Positions 1-8,917 of a stretch of DNA of 64,000 bases are shown here, one piece after another. The notes under the pieces are model-generated. The model was not told where the DNA came from. It ran no database searches and was given only the letters and a program-made list of their open reading frames with translations. A program made the translations under genes and the position numbers. The stretch's first letter is position 1; every line of letters starts with the position of its first letter. Source of the DNA: Spirosoma oryzicola. GTDB lineage: Bacteria > Bacteroidota > Bacteroidia > Cytophagales > Spirosomataceae. The stretch spans positions 5,649,069 to 5,713,068 of the forward strand of contig NZ_CP089538.1 of NCBI RefSeq assembly GCF_021233055.1. Direction: 5' to 3'.

Positions 1-218
1 ACTCGAGCCGGATCTACACGTAACAGATACCCTCCTCCTTTTCCTTTCTGGCTTTGGAGGATTCCGTGGTTACGTAGCTCCAGCAGAATCGCTTCTAAAA
101 ACTTTTTAGGAATGTTTTCTTTGGCTGAGATATAGGAAATCAGGACAGGGCCTTTTCCAAACTCTTCAGTCAAAACTTTGAGGGCCTTAATCGCGTACTT
201 GGCTTTTTTTGAAATCAT
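1..218 (-). CDS. Rrf2-family transcriptional regulator, N-terminal part (cut by window edge)
   Basis: The minus-strand frame opens at an ATG at 216-218 and runs off the left edge after about 72 codons. It starts MISKKAKYAIKALKVLTEEF and continues through the winged helix-turn-helix, including the KKFLEAILLELR recognition-helix region and the glycine-rich wing GKGGGYLL. This is the standard layout of Rrf2 proteins such as IscR and NsrR, which are usually 130-150 residues long. The C-terminal half, where the Fe-S or effector cysteines would lie, is outside the window, so the sensed signal cannot be told. Known of the family: dimeric DNA-binding repressors or activators that often respond to Fe-S status, nitric oxide or cysteine. 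Confidence 0.85.
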   Translation of the reverse strand, partial: MISKKAKYAIKALKVLTEEFGKGPVLISYISAKENIPKKFLEAILLELRNHGILQSQKGKGGGYLLRVDPAR

Positions 219-610
219 CTGTTACGGTAACTTAGGAGTTGAACAACACTATATACTGAGGCAAAATCGGTCCACAAACTTGCAGCAGCTTGTAAGAAAA
301 TAGAAGCTATTGAGCTAGTCGTTACGCTTTTCGAGGCTTAAACAAACGTTATACTGCCTGCATTTCTGTCCCAACGCCAAGCCCTTCTTATAACGCTCAA
401 TAAACTTAATTGGGTGTTAGACGCGCTTTTGACCCCTAGGTAACGAAATATGTAGATTATCTATAACTATTCGTCACCTTTTGCCTGCAATGTGCAAAAT
501 CTTACCATCATATGAGTATTCCACCCACTAGAAATAGTTGATTAATTTATTTTCCGCGTGATAACCCACTATTTATCAGCAGTATTACCCACTCAACTGA
601 TCCGTAACAA

Positions 611-640
611 GAAAAAAGCCGGTGCAAAGCCCCGGCCCTT
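611..640 (-). terminator. Rho-independent terminator of the TonB-receptor operon
   Basis: On the minus strand a GCCGG/CCGGC stem closes a short loop and is followed by TTTTTTC. It lies about 40 nt past the stop codon of the beta-helix lipoprotein gene. The rest of 219-675 holds no convincing ORF, repeat or RNA. Confidence 0.7.
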
Positions 641-675
641 TCATGCGACACCAATATGAAATTATAGAATGAAGG

Positions 676-2376
676 CTATTGATCGTAGTTCGTATTCTGC
701 GGATCGAAGTTGGTCCAACCCGTCAGCCAGTTCTCGGTGTTGAACGCACCCCGGTAGGGAGCAGAGACGAAGAACGAGTCGGATAGTTTACCACCGGTAA
801 CTGCGTTGGCCGATGTCAGCAACGGAGAACCTGAACCAGGAACGAAGTTTGGCGAGGTCAGGCTAAAGCTATTTGCATTGAGCAGTAGCGAAGCCAGATC
901 CGTAGATGCGATAACGGTATTTTTACGAGCGGCTAGTGAGAAATAAGCGCTAGCCTGATCATTGGTGATGTTACCAGCACCCCGAACCGCCGTTAGCGAG
1001 TTAGCAACCGTAATGCCCTGTACTTCCAGGCTACCGTTGTTAGCGTTGTTGAGCGTACCGGTTGTGGTTCCGTCCAGACGAAGTCCCTCAGGCCAGCCAA
1101 CAAACACTGAGTTGATAACGCTGATAGCCGTGTTGCGACGCAGGTGCATAGCCGACTGATATGGACCGCTACCGCCCGAACTCGATGTCGATGCATTACT
1201 TGGCGTACCGCTCGTTACGAAGCTGCTGAAGTTAGCAAAAATAGGCTGTGTAAGCGGCAGACCATTGTTCGCCGACAAAGCAACACCACCCGCGTTTTCG
1301 CCAGAGTTGAAGTTGTCCGACTCAAAGCAGTTTGAACCCGATTGGTCAGCTACCTGCGGATTGCGCAACGACACGCCAAACTGTACTTTACCGGTGTAAC
1401 CCCAGTCCGTATCGAAATCATCGTCGAAACCACGGTAAGCAACCAGATATTTTGCGTTAACCGTACCACCGAACCACTCGTACGAGTCGTCACCGCTGTA
1501 AGAAACCTGTACGTGATCGATGGTCGTACCCGATCCTACGCCGTACATGGTTAATCCGTTGATCTCGCTGTTTGCTTCGTTTGTCAGAGCTATACCACCA
1601 AATTCGATACGCACGTACCGGAGCGTACCCGAGTTGTCAGTCGGCTCGTTGAACGCACCTAGCTGAATACCGATACCACCTTCTGCTGCCTGGCTGGCTG
1701 GACGGTTGTGTGGCGCTCTACCGATAAGAACGATACCACCCCAGTCACCGTAATTGCGTGATCCAGCCGCGCGATTGGATGTGAAAACGATAGGTTGCTG
1801 TGCCGTACCCGACGCTTCTACACGTCCACCCTGCTCAACGATGAGCGTACCACCTTTTTTGGAACCGGTTGGATCTTCGTCAACGGTACCGCCTTTAATA
1901 ATCGTACCAGGCTGGATCGTTACGACCACACCCGATTTTATGTTAACAAAACCTCTGAGCAGATACACATTTCCAGCTGTCCAAGTTTCACTGGCCGTGA
2001 TGCTTCCGGCCTTCGTCACAACGGGTTTTGAACTAATCGTGAACGCAGGTCCCTGTGCTGATTGACCATTGGCTGTAACCGAAACTGGCGAACCGGCGCT
2101 GGCGGGTACAACAACCGATAACTGCGTTGATGAAGCGGCAACAACCGAAGCCGAAACAGCGCCAAACGTTACCGTGTTGCTGGCCGGAGTTGCGTTGAAA
2201 TTGGTACCGGTAAGCACAACGGTTGTTCCGACAGGTGCCGACGTTGGGCTGATAGACGTAATGCTGAGCACCGGAGCGGGGGAATCGTCGTTCTTACAGG
2301 ACGAAATAAAGACGATCAGTCCTGCTACTAACGTCAACAGGCTTCCCCACCGAATGAGCTGATTCATAACTAACAT
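676..2376 (-). CDS. IPT/TIG-domain beta-helix surface lipoprotein paired with a TonB receptor
   Basis: A 566-residue lipoprotein. A hydrophobic signal ends in the lipobox ISSC near residue 27, and the next residues KNDDS are acidic, like the Bacteroidota lipoprotein export signal, so it is probably surface-exposed. Residues about 35-110 form an IPT/TIG immunoglobulin-like fold (SITSISPTSAPVGTTVVLTG). The rest is rich in short G/N/T turns and repeats of the type xxVTIQPGTIIKGG, typical of a right-handed parallel beta-helix. It lies 32 nt downstream of the TonB-dependent receptor on the same strand, so the two are almost surely one operon. By analogy with SusD-type partners it may capture the ligand for the receptor, but it is not SusD-like in sequence. 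An in-frame ATG at 2367 is an equally good start. Confidence 0.75.
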   Translation of the reverse strand: MLVMNQLIRWGSLLTLVAGLIVFISSCKNDDSPAPVLSITSISPTSAPVGTTVVLTGTNFNATPASNTVTFGAVSASVVAASSTQLSVVVPASAGSPVSVTANGQSAQGPAFTISSKPVVTKAGSITASETWTAGNVYLLRGFVNIKSGVVVTIQPGTIIKGGTVDEDPTGSKKGGTLIVEQGGRVEASGTAQQPIVFTSNRAAGSRNYGDWGGIVLIGRAPHNRPASQAAEGGIGIQLGAFNEPTDNSGTLRYVRIEFGGIALTNEANSEINGLTMYGVGSGTTIDHVQVSYSGDDSYEWFGGTVNAKYLVAYRGFDDDFDTDWGYTGKVQFGVSLRNPQVADQSGSNCFESDNFNSGENAGGVALSANNGLPLTQPIFANFSSFVTSGTPSNASTSSSGGSGPYQSAMHLRRNTAISVINSVFVGWPEGLRLDGTTTGTLNNANNGSLEVQGITVANSLTAVRGAGNITNDQASAYFSLAARKNTVIASTDLASLLLNANSFSLTSPNFVPGSGSPLLTSANAVTGGKLSDSFFVSAPYRGAFNTENWLTGWTNFDPQNTNYDQ

Positions 2377-2408
2377 TGATTTGGTTTATAAAAGGCAATT
2401 GGAAAACA

Positions 2409-5297
2409 TTAGGGAACAATCGTGCGACGGCCAAAGGTGTAAACACCGGTCAGCGTAACGTACTGGCCACGACGGAAGCGACGGAAAACCTGATCGGCAC
2501 CAACGGTTTGCGACGTAAGGTCTTTGCCGATTTTGCCATCGCCGTTGAAATCCTGAGCGAATCGGGTTGCCTGATTCAGAATATCCTGAACGCCTAGCCG
2601 CAATTCGATTTTTTGGTTGAACGTCTTGCTGATGTTCAGGTCAATCGCATGACGGGGAAGTTCATAGATCGTCGGGTTGTTACGCGTACCTACGGCAAAG
2701 ATGCGTGGGCCGTAAACGTTGTACAGTACGTTCCACTGTAGTCCCGTGTTTGGCTCCTGATAGTATACCCCGGCGTTGATCAGGTATGGCGATTGGCTTG
2801 CCAGTGGCCGTTCGCGGTCGGCCAAATCTTTCAGCGGTACATCAACAACGGTTGAGGTTGCATCTGGAGCCCGGACGAAGTCACCCAGCGTTACGCGGCT
2901 GTTGATGAGTGATCCGTTGGCAACAACCTGAAGATTCTGGAGGAATTTGCTCCCTGACTGCTGGAAACCTTTACGAATTTCTACTTCGACACCGTAGTTA
3001 CGAGCCGTCGGAGCATTGATGAAGGAATAGCTAAAACCGTTACCCGTTGGGAGCAGGAAGCTTTCGATCGGATTGCGGAAATGCTTGTAAAAACCGGTAA
3101 CCGAAATCAGTTCGTTAGGGCTTGGGTAAAATTCCCACTTCAAATCAACGTTCTGAACCGTAGCAGTCGTCAGTTCGGTATTACCCGTAACAACGGCCAG
3201 CAGGTTGAAGTCAAAGTATTGGAAAGGAGCTAACTCGCGTAGTTCGGGTCGGTTCACGGTAGCCGAGTAAGCCAGTCGTACGTTATGCCGGTCGTTAAGC
3301 TTGTGCGTAATATTGATCGATGGTAGTGGACTAAAAATCGCCCGGTTTACCAACTGCCGGTCAACACCCATGCGCTGGCTTTGCAATCCCTGCACGTTGT
3401 ATTCGCCCCGTAAGCCTAGCGTTACATTGGTGCGAGCGCTCAGGTTGATGTCACCACTGACATAAGCAGCACCGTAGGTATTGCTTCCCTGGTATGAATC
3501 AAAATCAGACGTACCATCCAGCAATGACAGTCCGCCGGGCTGACCGCTTACGTTCGTTGGCGAGAAGATTGAGCCAATCGGTTGCTGCTGCACGATAGCG
3601 CCGTCGCTGGCTGATCCGGGAATACTGTTGTAGCCGTAAAAACGAGCCGAATAGTCACGAACGCGCCGTTCGCCGTAGATACCGGCCCGTATGTGGCTAG
3701 GCTCCCGATCCGTTGGATTGCCAAACGTATGATCGTAATTGCTAATTAACGAAACAGTCTGCTCATTCAGCTTCGAGTAGAACCGACCTACGTCAATCGG
3801 GTTCGGTGATAGCGGAGTTACGAGGGTGTATGGTCCATTTTCGCCACTGTTCAACGGAGCCTGGTAGCGAGCACGTTTCCAGTCAGGTTCCCAACGGCCC
3901 GAATAGCCATAACCGGCAATCCAGTTAAGCTTTGTCAGTTCATTTAACTGATGCTCACCCGAAACCTGCGTCGTAGCGATACTACGGTTTTCGAACCGTT
4001 GCGAATAACTGCGGATATCGGCGTTTGAATCAAAGTTTTGACCCTGCCGAACAACGGTTTCCTGATTGCCCAGTTGGTTGAAGAGCGTTTTCCATTCGAG
4101 CGTGAACGCTGGCGAAAAGCGCAGCGACCAGTTATGAAGCAGTCCCAACCGCGACTGCCGGGCGAAGCTGGCGTCGCTGTACGATTGGTTGACTGCATTA
4201 GCAACCGCTCCGTTTTCGTACACGCGGAAATCAATGTCGGTCGCTTGGTTCGTCATGCTGTAGTTGACGCTGGTCAGGTTACTGATCTGAACATTGCCGA
4301 CATCAAACCGACGACCTGTGTTAAGCGCAAAACGTACATCGGGCATAACCGTGACGTTCGTTAACCCCCATGAATTAGGAAGCAAACGCGCATAAGCCGC
4401 GCGCTGTGGAGCACCCAGCGCGTTAAAATCGCCGGAACGTGTTGGGAAACTCGTTGGTACAGTCTGATTAGCTGACCATAACCCTAATGCACTCAAGCCA
4501 CCCCGGTCGTGGGATTGTACCTGCTGGCCAGTTGTGCCGGGACGGTAGCCGAACGTTAAGCCAACATCAAAGAAGTTATTGCTTGGACGACGCTTCGTGT
4601 AGATTTTTACGATACCGCCCGCAAAATCGCCGGGCAATTCAGCCGAACCCGACTTGTAGACAATCATCCGGTCAAGGATGTTGCTTGGAATAATATCAAA
4701 GGAGAAGGAACGGGTTTCTACTTCCGTCGATGGGGCGATTACGTCGTTGATCAGGACGGAGTTGTAGCGAGAGCCCAATCCTCTGATCAGAACGAAACGA
4801 TTGTCGAGGATACTGACACCCGGTACCCGGCGAATGGCCGCTGCGGCATCGCGGTCCTGCGACTTCTGAATCTGGGCTGCCGAAATACCGACGGCCAGCG
4901 CTTTGATTTGCTTGATCTCGGTAATAACGGCTACTTCCGTATTTGTAGCGCGGTTTGCCCGGACAACAACTTCCTGAAGCGATTTTCCTTCTTCGTCCAG
5001 TTCCGTTTCGATAGCGGTCGTGTTTCCAGACTCTACCCGAACGTTTGGAATTTCTTTGGTTTGATAGGATATGTACGAGATAACTACTTTCTGCGTACCG
5101 GCGGGAACATTGGCGATTGAGAAACCTCCTTCTACGTCAGTGGTACCACCCAGTTGGGTTCCGTCAATCCGGATTGTACAGCCAATTAAGGCTTCTTTGG
5201 TTTTACTGTCTTTAATGGTACCCCTGACGGTACCTGTCTGCGCCAGAACGGCGGTCGACAAGAGTGATAGTAGAAATAAGAATACGTTACGTTTCAT
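2409..5297 (-). CDS. TonB-dependent outer-membrane receptor with N-terminal carboxypeptidase-like domain
   Basis: 962 residues. The signal peptide (residues 1-19, ending VLAQ) is followed by a carboxypeptidase-regulatory-like beta-sandwich (about 20-105), a TonB plug domain (about 125-235, with PGVSILDNRFVLIRGLGSRY and LPGDFAGGIVKIYTKR) and a C-terminal 22-strand barrel. It would import a scarce ligand across the outer membrane using TonB-ExbBD energy. The substrate cannot be read from the sequence. It is larger than a siderophore receptor but lacks the SusC TonB-box signature, and its partner is a beta-helix lipoprotein rather than SusD. The upstream promoter carries tandem 11-nt boxes of PhoB/OmpR type, so uptake of phosphate esters or another PhoB-controlled substrate is a reasonable guess, not a demonstrated role. 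Confidence 0.88.
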   Translation of the reverse strand: MKRNVFLFLLSLLSTAVLAQTGTVRGTIKDSKTKEALIGCTIRIDGTQLGGTTDVEGGFSIANVPAGTQKVVISYISYQTKEIPNVRVESGNTTAIETELDEEGKSLQEVVVRANRATNTEVAVITEIKQIKALAVGISAAQIQKSQDRDAAAAIRRVPGVSILDNRFVLIRGLGSRYNSVLINDVIAPSTEVETRSFSFDIIPSNILDRMIVYKSGSAELPGDFAGGIVKIYTKRRPSNNFFDVGLTFGYRPGTTGQQVQSHDRGGLSALGLWSANQTVPTSFPTRSGDFNALGAPQRAAYARLLPNSWGLTNVTVMPDVRFALNTGRRFDVGNVQISNLTSVNYSMTNQATDIDFRVYENGAVANAVNQSYSDASFARQSRLGLLHNWSLRFSPAFTLEWKTLFNQLGNQETVVRQGQNFDSNADIRSYSQRFENRSIATTQVSGEHQLNELTKLNWIAGYGYSGRWEPDWKRARYQAPLNSGENGPYTLVTPLSPNPIDVGRFYSKLNEQTVSLISNYDHTFGNPTDREPSHIRAGIYGERRVRDYSARFYGYNSIPGSASDGAIVQQQPIGSIFSPTNVSGQPGGLSLLDGTSDFDSYQGSNTYGAAYVSGDINLSARTNVTLGLRGEYNVQGLQSQRMGVDRQLVNRAIFSPLPSINITHKLNDRHNVRLAYSATVNRPELRELAPFQYFDFNLLAVVTGNTELTTATVQNVDLKWEFYPSPNELISVTGFYKHFRNPIESFLLPTGNGFSYSFINAPTARNYGVEVEIRKGFQQSGSKFLQNLQVVANGSLINSRVTLGDFVRAPDATSTVVDVPLKDLADRERPLASQSPYLINAGVYYQEPNTGLQWNVLYNVYGPRIFAVGTRNNPTIYELPRHAIDLNISKTFNQKIELRLGVQDILNQATRFAQDFNGDGKIGKDLTSQTVGADQVFRRFRRGQYVTLTGVYTFGRRTIVP

Positions 5298-5328
5298 ATT
5301 GGTTTTTTGGAGTCGCTTATAAGCGTCG

Positions 5329-5391
5329 CAAAACTACCAGCCCAATATTACGCCAACATTACGCCAATGTTACGCTTGGGTTACATTTACC
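5329..5391 (-). promoter_or_regulatory. Promoter of the TonB-receptor operon with four tandem 11-nt operator boxes
   Basis: On the plus strand TTACG/TTACA begins at 5348, 5359, 5370 and 5381, an exact 11-nt period. On the coding strand the units read GTAACCCAAGC, GTAACATTGGC, GTAATGTTGGC and GTAATATTGGG. Immediately downstream in the direction of the operon, the minus strand has TAGTTTTG (5336-5329), a match to the Bacteroidota -7 element TAnnTTTG. The last box is about 11 nt from the -7 element and takes the place of the -33 element. Eleven-nt direct repeats at this position are the known binding pattern of PhoB/PhoP/OmpR-type response regulators. Confidence 0.65.
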
Positions 5392-5417
5392 CGTCTACGT
5401 AACCTGTTAGTAGACAG

Positions 5418-5449
5418 AATCTTAACCATTCCTTAACACGATTAAGATT
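5418..5449. repeat. 8-bp perfect inverted repeat containing two 11-nt-spaced CTTAAC boxes
   Basis: AATCTTAA at 5418-5425 and TTAAGATT at 5442-5449 form a perfect inverted repeat with 16 nt between them. CTTAACC at 5421 and CTTAACA at 5432 lie 11 nt apart. It sits between the M14 peptidase gene and the TonB-receptor promoter. It could be a second operator or the end of the upstream transcript; there is no T-run to support a terminator. Confidence 0.4.
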
Positions 5450-5510
5450 ATTCTGCCGATGCCAGAGGATAGTTTATAATAAAGTGGATTATTAAATTTT
5501 TAGCGCTTGA

Positions 5511-6932
5511 TTATTCGGCTATGCCGTTACACCGTTTACCTGACTCGTCAATAGTATCGCCCCAGAACCCGTTGACAAACTGGTATATAATCTGATTGTC
5601 TTTCAGCAACAGGAAAGTCGGAATCTGGTCAATAGCAAGGGGTTGCGCGGGCAGATCGCCTTCGTATAGTAAGTGAACCGGATGCTGAGGGTACCAATCG
5701 TCAGGCTTCTGTCGAACCTTGAATACAGAGATCCCCTCGCGTCTAAGCGACACAGCATCAAGCTGTTGCAAGTCGGCAGCAGAGTTTAAGGGTTCGGCGT
5801 ATACATGAGCTGGAACAAGCGTTAAGCCCGTTGCATCAATTTCATTTAATCCATGAAATGTTGACAGGTCACCAATGTCGTCGATGACGCTTTTGTAGCG
5901 AAACCCACCGTTGCTGGTGTTGATTTCATTGTGAAAAATTCCGACATCTACCGTAACCGCCTGACCCTCCCGAACAACGGTTGCATTGCGAATAAGTACA
6001 TCAAAGAGTAGGCGTCCGTTTTCGGGAATGCGTTGGTAATCGGCGGTATCTTCCCGTTTATACGAACCATCGGCAATCGCTTTCAACGCCGTCAGGATAG
6101 CCACAAAATTCAGCCGCCGGATAATCATCTTCTCAACGTCACCTTTATAGCCGCCCGATTCAACCAAAACGAGCGTCGTTCCCCACTTTTGAATATTATC
6201 ACCGAAAGCCCTCGGTTCAAACTCATCATCAAAGCGACCTACCTGCCCCGGTACGAATTGCTGCACAACCTGGTTCATACCTACAATGAGTTGCATGGAT
6301 CGCTCGCGAACTTCGTTGACATTCCGTTCTTCGTTGTAAGCTGTCGCCAGAAATGACATAACGGCCTGCTTTCCCGTCTTTCCTACACTGTACCGGGGAT
6401 TTTGATCGTGGAGATTAAACCCAACCAGTGGCTGTAAGGTCTGTTGCAGCTTCTTCAGCAAAGCTCCCTCCGGCGTTTGTAGCCGCAGCGCATCCCGGTT
6501 CATATCAATGTCCGTCGCGGTACGACGCTGAAACCGTTCGGCTCCGTCCGGATTGAGCATGGGTACGAAGTAAAGGGTCGTGTTGGCTAAGACTACTTCC
6601 CGAAAGTCATCGAACCCATCATCGCTGGCCTTTAGAAAGTTAAAAATATCAAACAAAGCCATTGTTGCCGTTGCTTCATCGCCGTGCATCTGCGACCATA
6701 GCAGTACTTTATGAGTACCCGTTCCAGCCTTGACCTGATGAATGGACCGCTTCTCCAAAGATTCGCCAATCTGGCTAACCTCAAACGGTGTCTGACCGCT
6801 GAGTGAGTTGAGCAGCGGTACAATGTCTTTGTGTTTGAAGCGACGGTGTAGTAAGGTTTGTTCCTTGTATGTATCGTGCGCATCGTGCAGGCGACGCGCT
6901 ATAGTCTGATCTTGTGAGGCAATTGAAGTCAT
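5511..6932 (-). CDS. M14-family zinc carboxypeptidase
   Basis: 473 residues. The catalytic domain fills roughly residues 30-290. The zinc motif is HGDE (H83, E86), the third ligand is probably the His of NLHDQN near residue 175, and LVESGG near residue 257 supplies the catalytic glutamate. NPDGAERFQRR and DMNRD are also typical of M14 enzymes. The last 180 residues are an additional beta-rich domain I do not recognise. There is no signal peptide or membrane segment, so the enzyme appears cytoplasmic or is exported by an unknown route. Known of the family: metal-dependent removal of C-terminal residues from peptides or amidated substrates. It is transcribed toward the TonB operon but is 213 nt away and probably separate. 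Confidence 0.8.
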   Translation of the reverse strand: MTSIASQDQTIARRLHDAHDTYKEQTLLHRRFKHKDIVPLLNSLSGQTPFEVSQIGESLEKRSIHQVKAGTGTHKVLLWSQMHGDEATATMALFDIFNFLKASDDGFDDFREVVLANTTLYFVPMLNPDGAERFQRRTATDIDMNRDALRLQTPEGALLKKLQQTLQPLVGFNLHDQNPRYSVGKTGKQAVMSFLATAYNEERNVNEVRERSMQLIVGMNQVVQQFVPGQVGRFDDEFEPRAFGDNIQKWGTTLVLVESGGYKGDVEKMIIRRLNFVAILTALKAIADGSYKREDTADYQRIPENGRLLFDVLIRNATVVREGQAVTVDVGIFHNEINTSNGGFRYKSVIDDIGDLSTFHGLNEIDATGLTLVPAHVYAEPLNSAADLQQLDAVSLRREGISVFKVRQKPDDWYPQHPVHLLYEGDLPAQPLAIDQIPTFLLLKDNQIIYQFVNGFWGDTIDESGKRCNGIAE

Positions 6933-7004
6933 TAGCCGAAAGAAACCCTTGTAAATTTCCGTGTAAGAAAGCTTTTCCTACAGACGATCTGTAGGCTATC
7001 CAGT

Positions 7005-7394
7005 TCATAATTTCTGACCAACCAATAAACCTCCGGTTGAAGCCAGCAGGCACAATACTACGTTCAAGCCGATGTTGAGCAGTGCAACACCCATCCGACC
7101 ATTTTGCAGCAGCAGAACGGTATCGTTACTAAAACTAGAGAACGTGCTCAACCCTCCACAGAAACCAACACCGATCAGCAAGCGCATATCTTCGCCGGTC
7201 GTGCGCCCCAACGCCCAGCCCACTACAGCTCCCAGAACAGCACTTGCTACTATATTAACGAGTAGGATAGCGATTGGAAACGGTGAACCAGATAACGTTG
7301 CCGGAACAAACCGTCCAGCGAGGTAGCGTACCAGACTACCGATTCCGCCACCGGCAAATACCAGCACGTAAGGATGCGTGAGGAGGGTTCTCAT
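7005..7394 (-). CDS. crcB: Fluoride exporter CrcB/FluC
   Basis: 129 residues with four hydrophobic segments, the usual size for a single-domain Fluc channel. The diagnostic motif GGLSTFSSF lies near residue 78, and the N-terminal AGGGIGSLVRYLAGR is also characteristic. FluC channels work as dual-topology homodimers that let fluoride leave the cytoplasm. The reading frame is open further upstream, but the ATG at 7392-7394 (MRTLLTHPYV) is the natural start: the extra upstream residues are hydrophilic and unlike the family. It is divergent from the amino-acid permease, with 129 nt between the two starts. I see no fluoride riboswitch in that gap. Confidence 0.92.
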   Translation of the reverse strand: MRTLLTHPYVLVFAGGGIGSLVRYLAGRFVPATLSGSPFPIAILLVNIVASAVLGAVVGWALGRTTGEDMRLLIGVGFCGGLSTFSSFSNDTVLLLQNGRMGVALLNIGLNVVLCLLASTGGLLVGQKL

Positions 7395-7523
7395 GCGAGC
7401 AAACTTACAAAAAATCACCCATGCGTTGCGACAAGCGGGCAATCTGTTCATTTCAGCCACTTTTTCGCTATCATTGTAGGATAACCTACCTCGACGAACC
7501 GAAACGTTGTTTTCCGCCAACCT

Positions 7524-8828
7524 ATGGCTCAAAACCAATTAAAAAAACTGTTAGGCGTCGGCTTCGGCGTGGCCGTAACCATCGGCGGAACAATTGGCAC
7601 CGGCATTTTGCGAAAACCAGGTCCTATTGCTCAAGATGTTGGAAATCCTTCTTTGATTATTGCCGTCTGGCTTGTTGTTGGCTTATACGCGCTTATCGGT
7701 TCTTTATCCGTCATGGAGTTGGGAACTATGCTACCCAAAGCCGGAGCCTGGTACGTATACGCCCGCCGGGCGTTTGGCAATTACGCCGGTTTTATCATTG
7801 GCATCAGCAGCTGGCTCGGTAGCGTTTCGGCGATGGCCTTCGGTGCAGCGGTTATGAGTGAGTACATCGGCCTGCTTTCTCCTTCGTTGGTCGATCACCA
7901 AAAACTAATCGCTGTTAGCATTTTGGTGGCTTTCGTCGCCTTTCACTCCGTTGGTGTTCGTCTGGCGAGTCGGGCGCAGGAGGTTATGAGCGTGCTGAAA
8001 GCCGTTGGCTTACTCGCTTTTGTTATCGTTTGTTTCGCTGTAACGCCTGATACGAACACAACCCTTTCGACGGACACGGTTCGACCACTGGCCGAGGGCG
8101 GTATCTGGCTGGGTATTTTAGCGGCTTTACAATCCGTTTTCTACACCTACGACGGCTGGCATACGGCGGCTTATTTTACGGAGGAAGATGTAGATCCTAG
8201 TCGTAATCTACCCCGGTCTATGATCAGTGGGGTCTTGTTAATTATTGGCATTTACATTCTGGTCAATCTGGCGTTGTTGTATGTGCTGCCCATATCGACG
8301 CTGGCGGGCTCGAAGCTACCGGCGGCAGATGCGGTTCAGCTATTATTTGGACCGGGGAGCGCGCAGGTTGTGACGTTCCTGCTGATGATTTCCATTATGG
8401 GTATTATCAACGCCCAGATTATGTTTAATCCACGCGTCATTTTCGCGATGGGACGCGATGGGTTGTTTTTTCAGTTCGTTACAAAGGTTAATGACGGTGG
8501 TACACCCATCAACGCTACCATTCTGACCGCTTTGGCGTCGATCCTGCTGATTCTGACCAATACCTATAGCAAACTATCGGATATAGCGACGTTTTTCTTT
8601 GTGCTATGCTACGCGGCAAGCTTTGCCGCACTGATTCGCTTACGGCAAACGGAGCCAGAATTACCGCGACCGGTCCGTGCATGGGGTTACCCGTTTACAA
8701 CCTGGTCCCTACTGATTGCATCGCTGGCATTTCTGATCGGTGTCGTTATTGGTGATTTTTCCAGCAGCTTGTACGCGATTGGCTTTATCGCCGTGAGCTA
8801 CCCGATTTACAAACTGGTTATTCGCTGA
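7524..8828 (+). CDS. APC-family amino-acid permease
   Basis: 434 residues and about 12 hydrophobic segments. The first helix carries the APC signature (VTIGGTIGTGILRKPG), where the unwound GxG segment binds the carboxylate of the amino-acid substrate. YTYDGWHTAAYFTEED in the helix 6 region is the L-type/AAT-type variant. This would be an inner-membrane proton- or exchange-driven amino-acid transporter; the substrate cannot be inferred. Its 3' end faces the PBP4 gene, and a large hairpin repeat separates the two stops. Confidence 0.88.
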   Translation: MAQNQLKKLLGVGFGVAVTIGGTIGTGILRKPGPIAQDVGNPSLIIAVWLVVGLYALIGSLSVMELGTMLPKAGAWYVYARRAFGNYAGFIIGISSWLGSVSAMAFGAAVMSEYIGLLSPSLVDHQKLIAVSILVAFVAFHSVGVRLASRAQEVMSVLKAVGLLAFVIVCFAVTPDTNTTLSTDTVRPLAEGGIWLGILAALQSVFYTYDGWHTAAYFTEEDVDPSRNLPRSMISGVLLIIGIYILVNLALLYVLPISTLAGSKLPAADAVQLLFGPGSAQVVTFLLMISIMGIINAQIMFNPRVIFAMGRDGLFFQFVTKVNDGGTPINATILTALASILLILTNTYSKLSDIATFFFVLCYAASFAALIRLRQTEPELPRPVRAWGYPFTTWSLLIASLAFLIGVVIGDFSSSLYAIGFIAVSYPIYKLVIR

Positions 8829-8836
8829 TGAGTGAT

Positions 8837-8906
8837 TTGCTGTGGATTTATAGATTCATACGCCGTATCTCCAAGACACGGCGTACGATCTACAAATTCA
8901 CAGCAA
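8837..8906. repeat. Convergent-intergenic palindromic element, family A copy 1
   Basis: A near-complete 70-nt inverted repeat between two convergent genes. The outer arms are TTGCTGTG and CACAGCAA, continuing inward with few mismatches. The core at 8858-8885 is ATACGCCGTATCT, loop CCA, AGACACGGCGTA. A second copy with the same core but unrelated outer arms lies at 45434-45498. It may act as a bidirectional transcript end, although it has no T-run. Confidence 0.7.
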
Positions 8907-8917
8907 GTCAACTAACC

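Noticed and set aside
7395..7538. Longer N-terminus for the fluoride channel and a possible fluoride riboswitch
   Set aside because: The extra 48 residues are hydrophilic and unlike FluC, and the region shows none of the conserved fluoride-riboswitch sequence.
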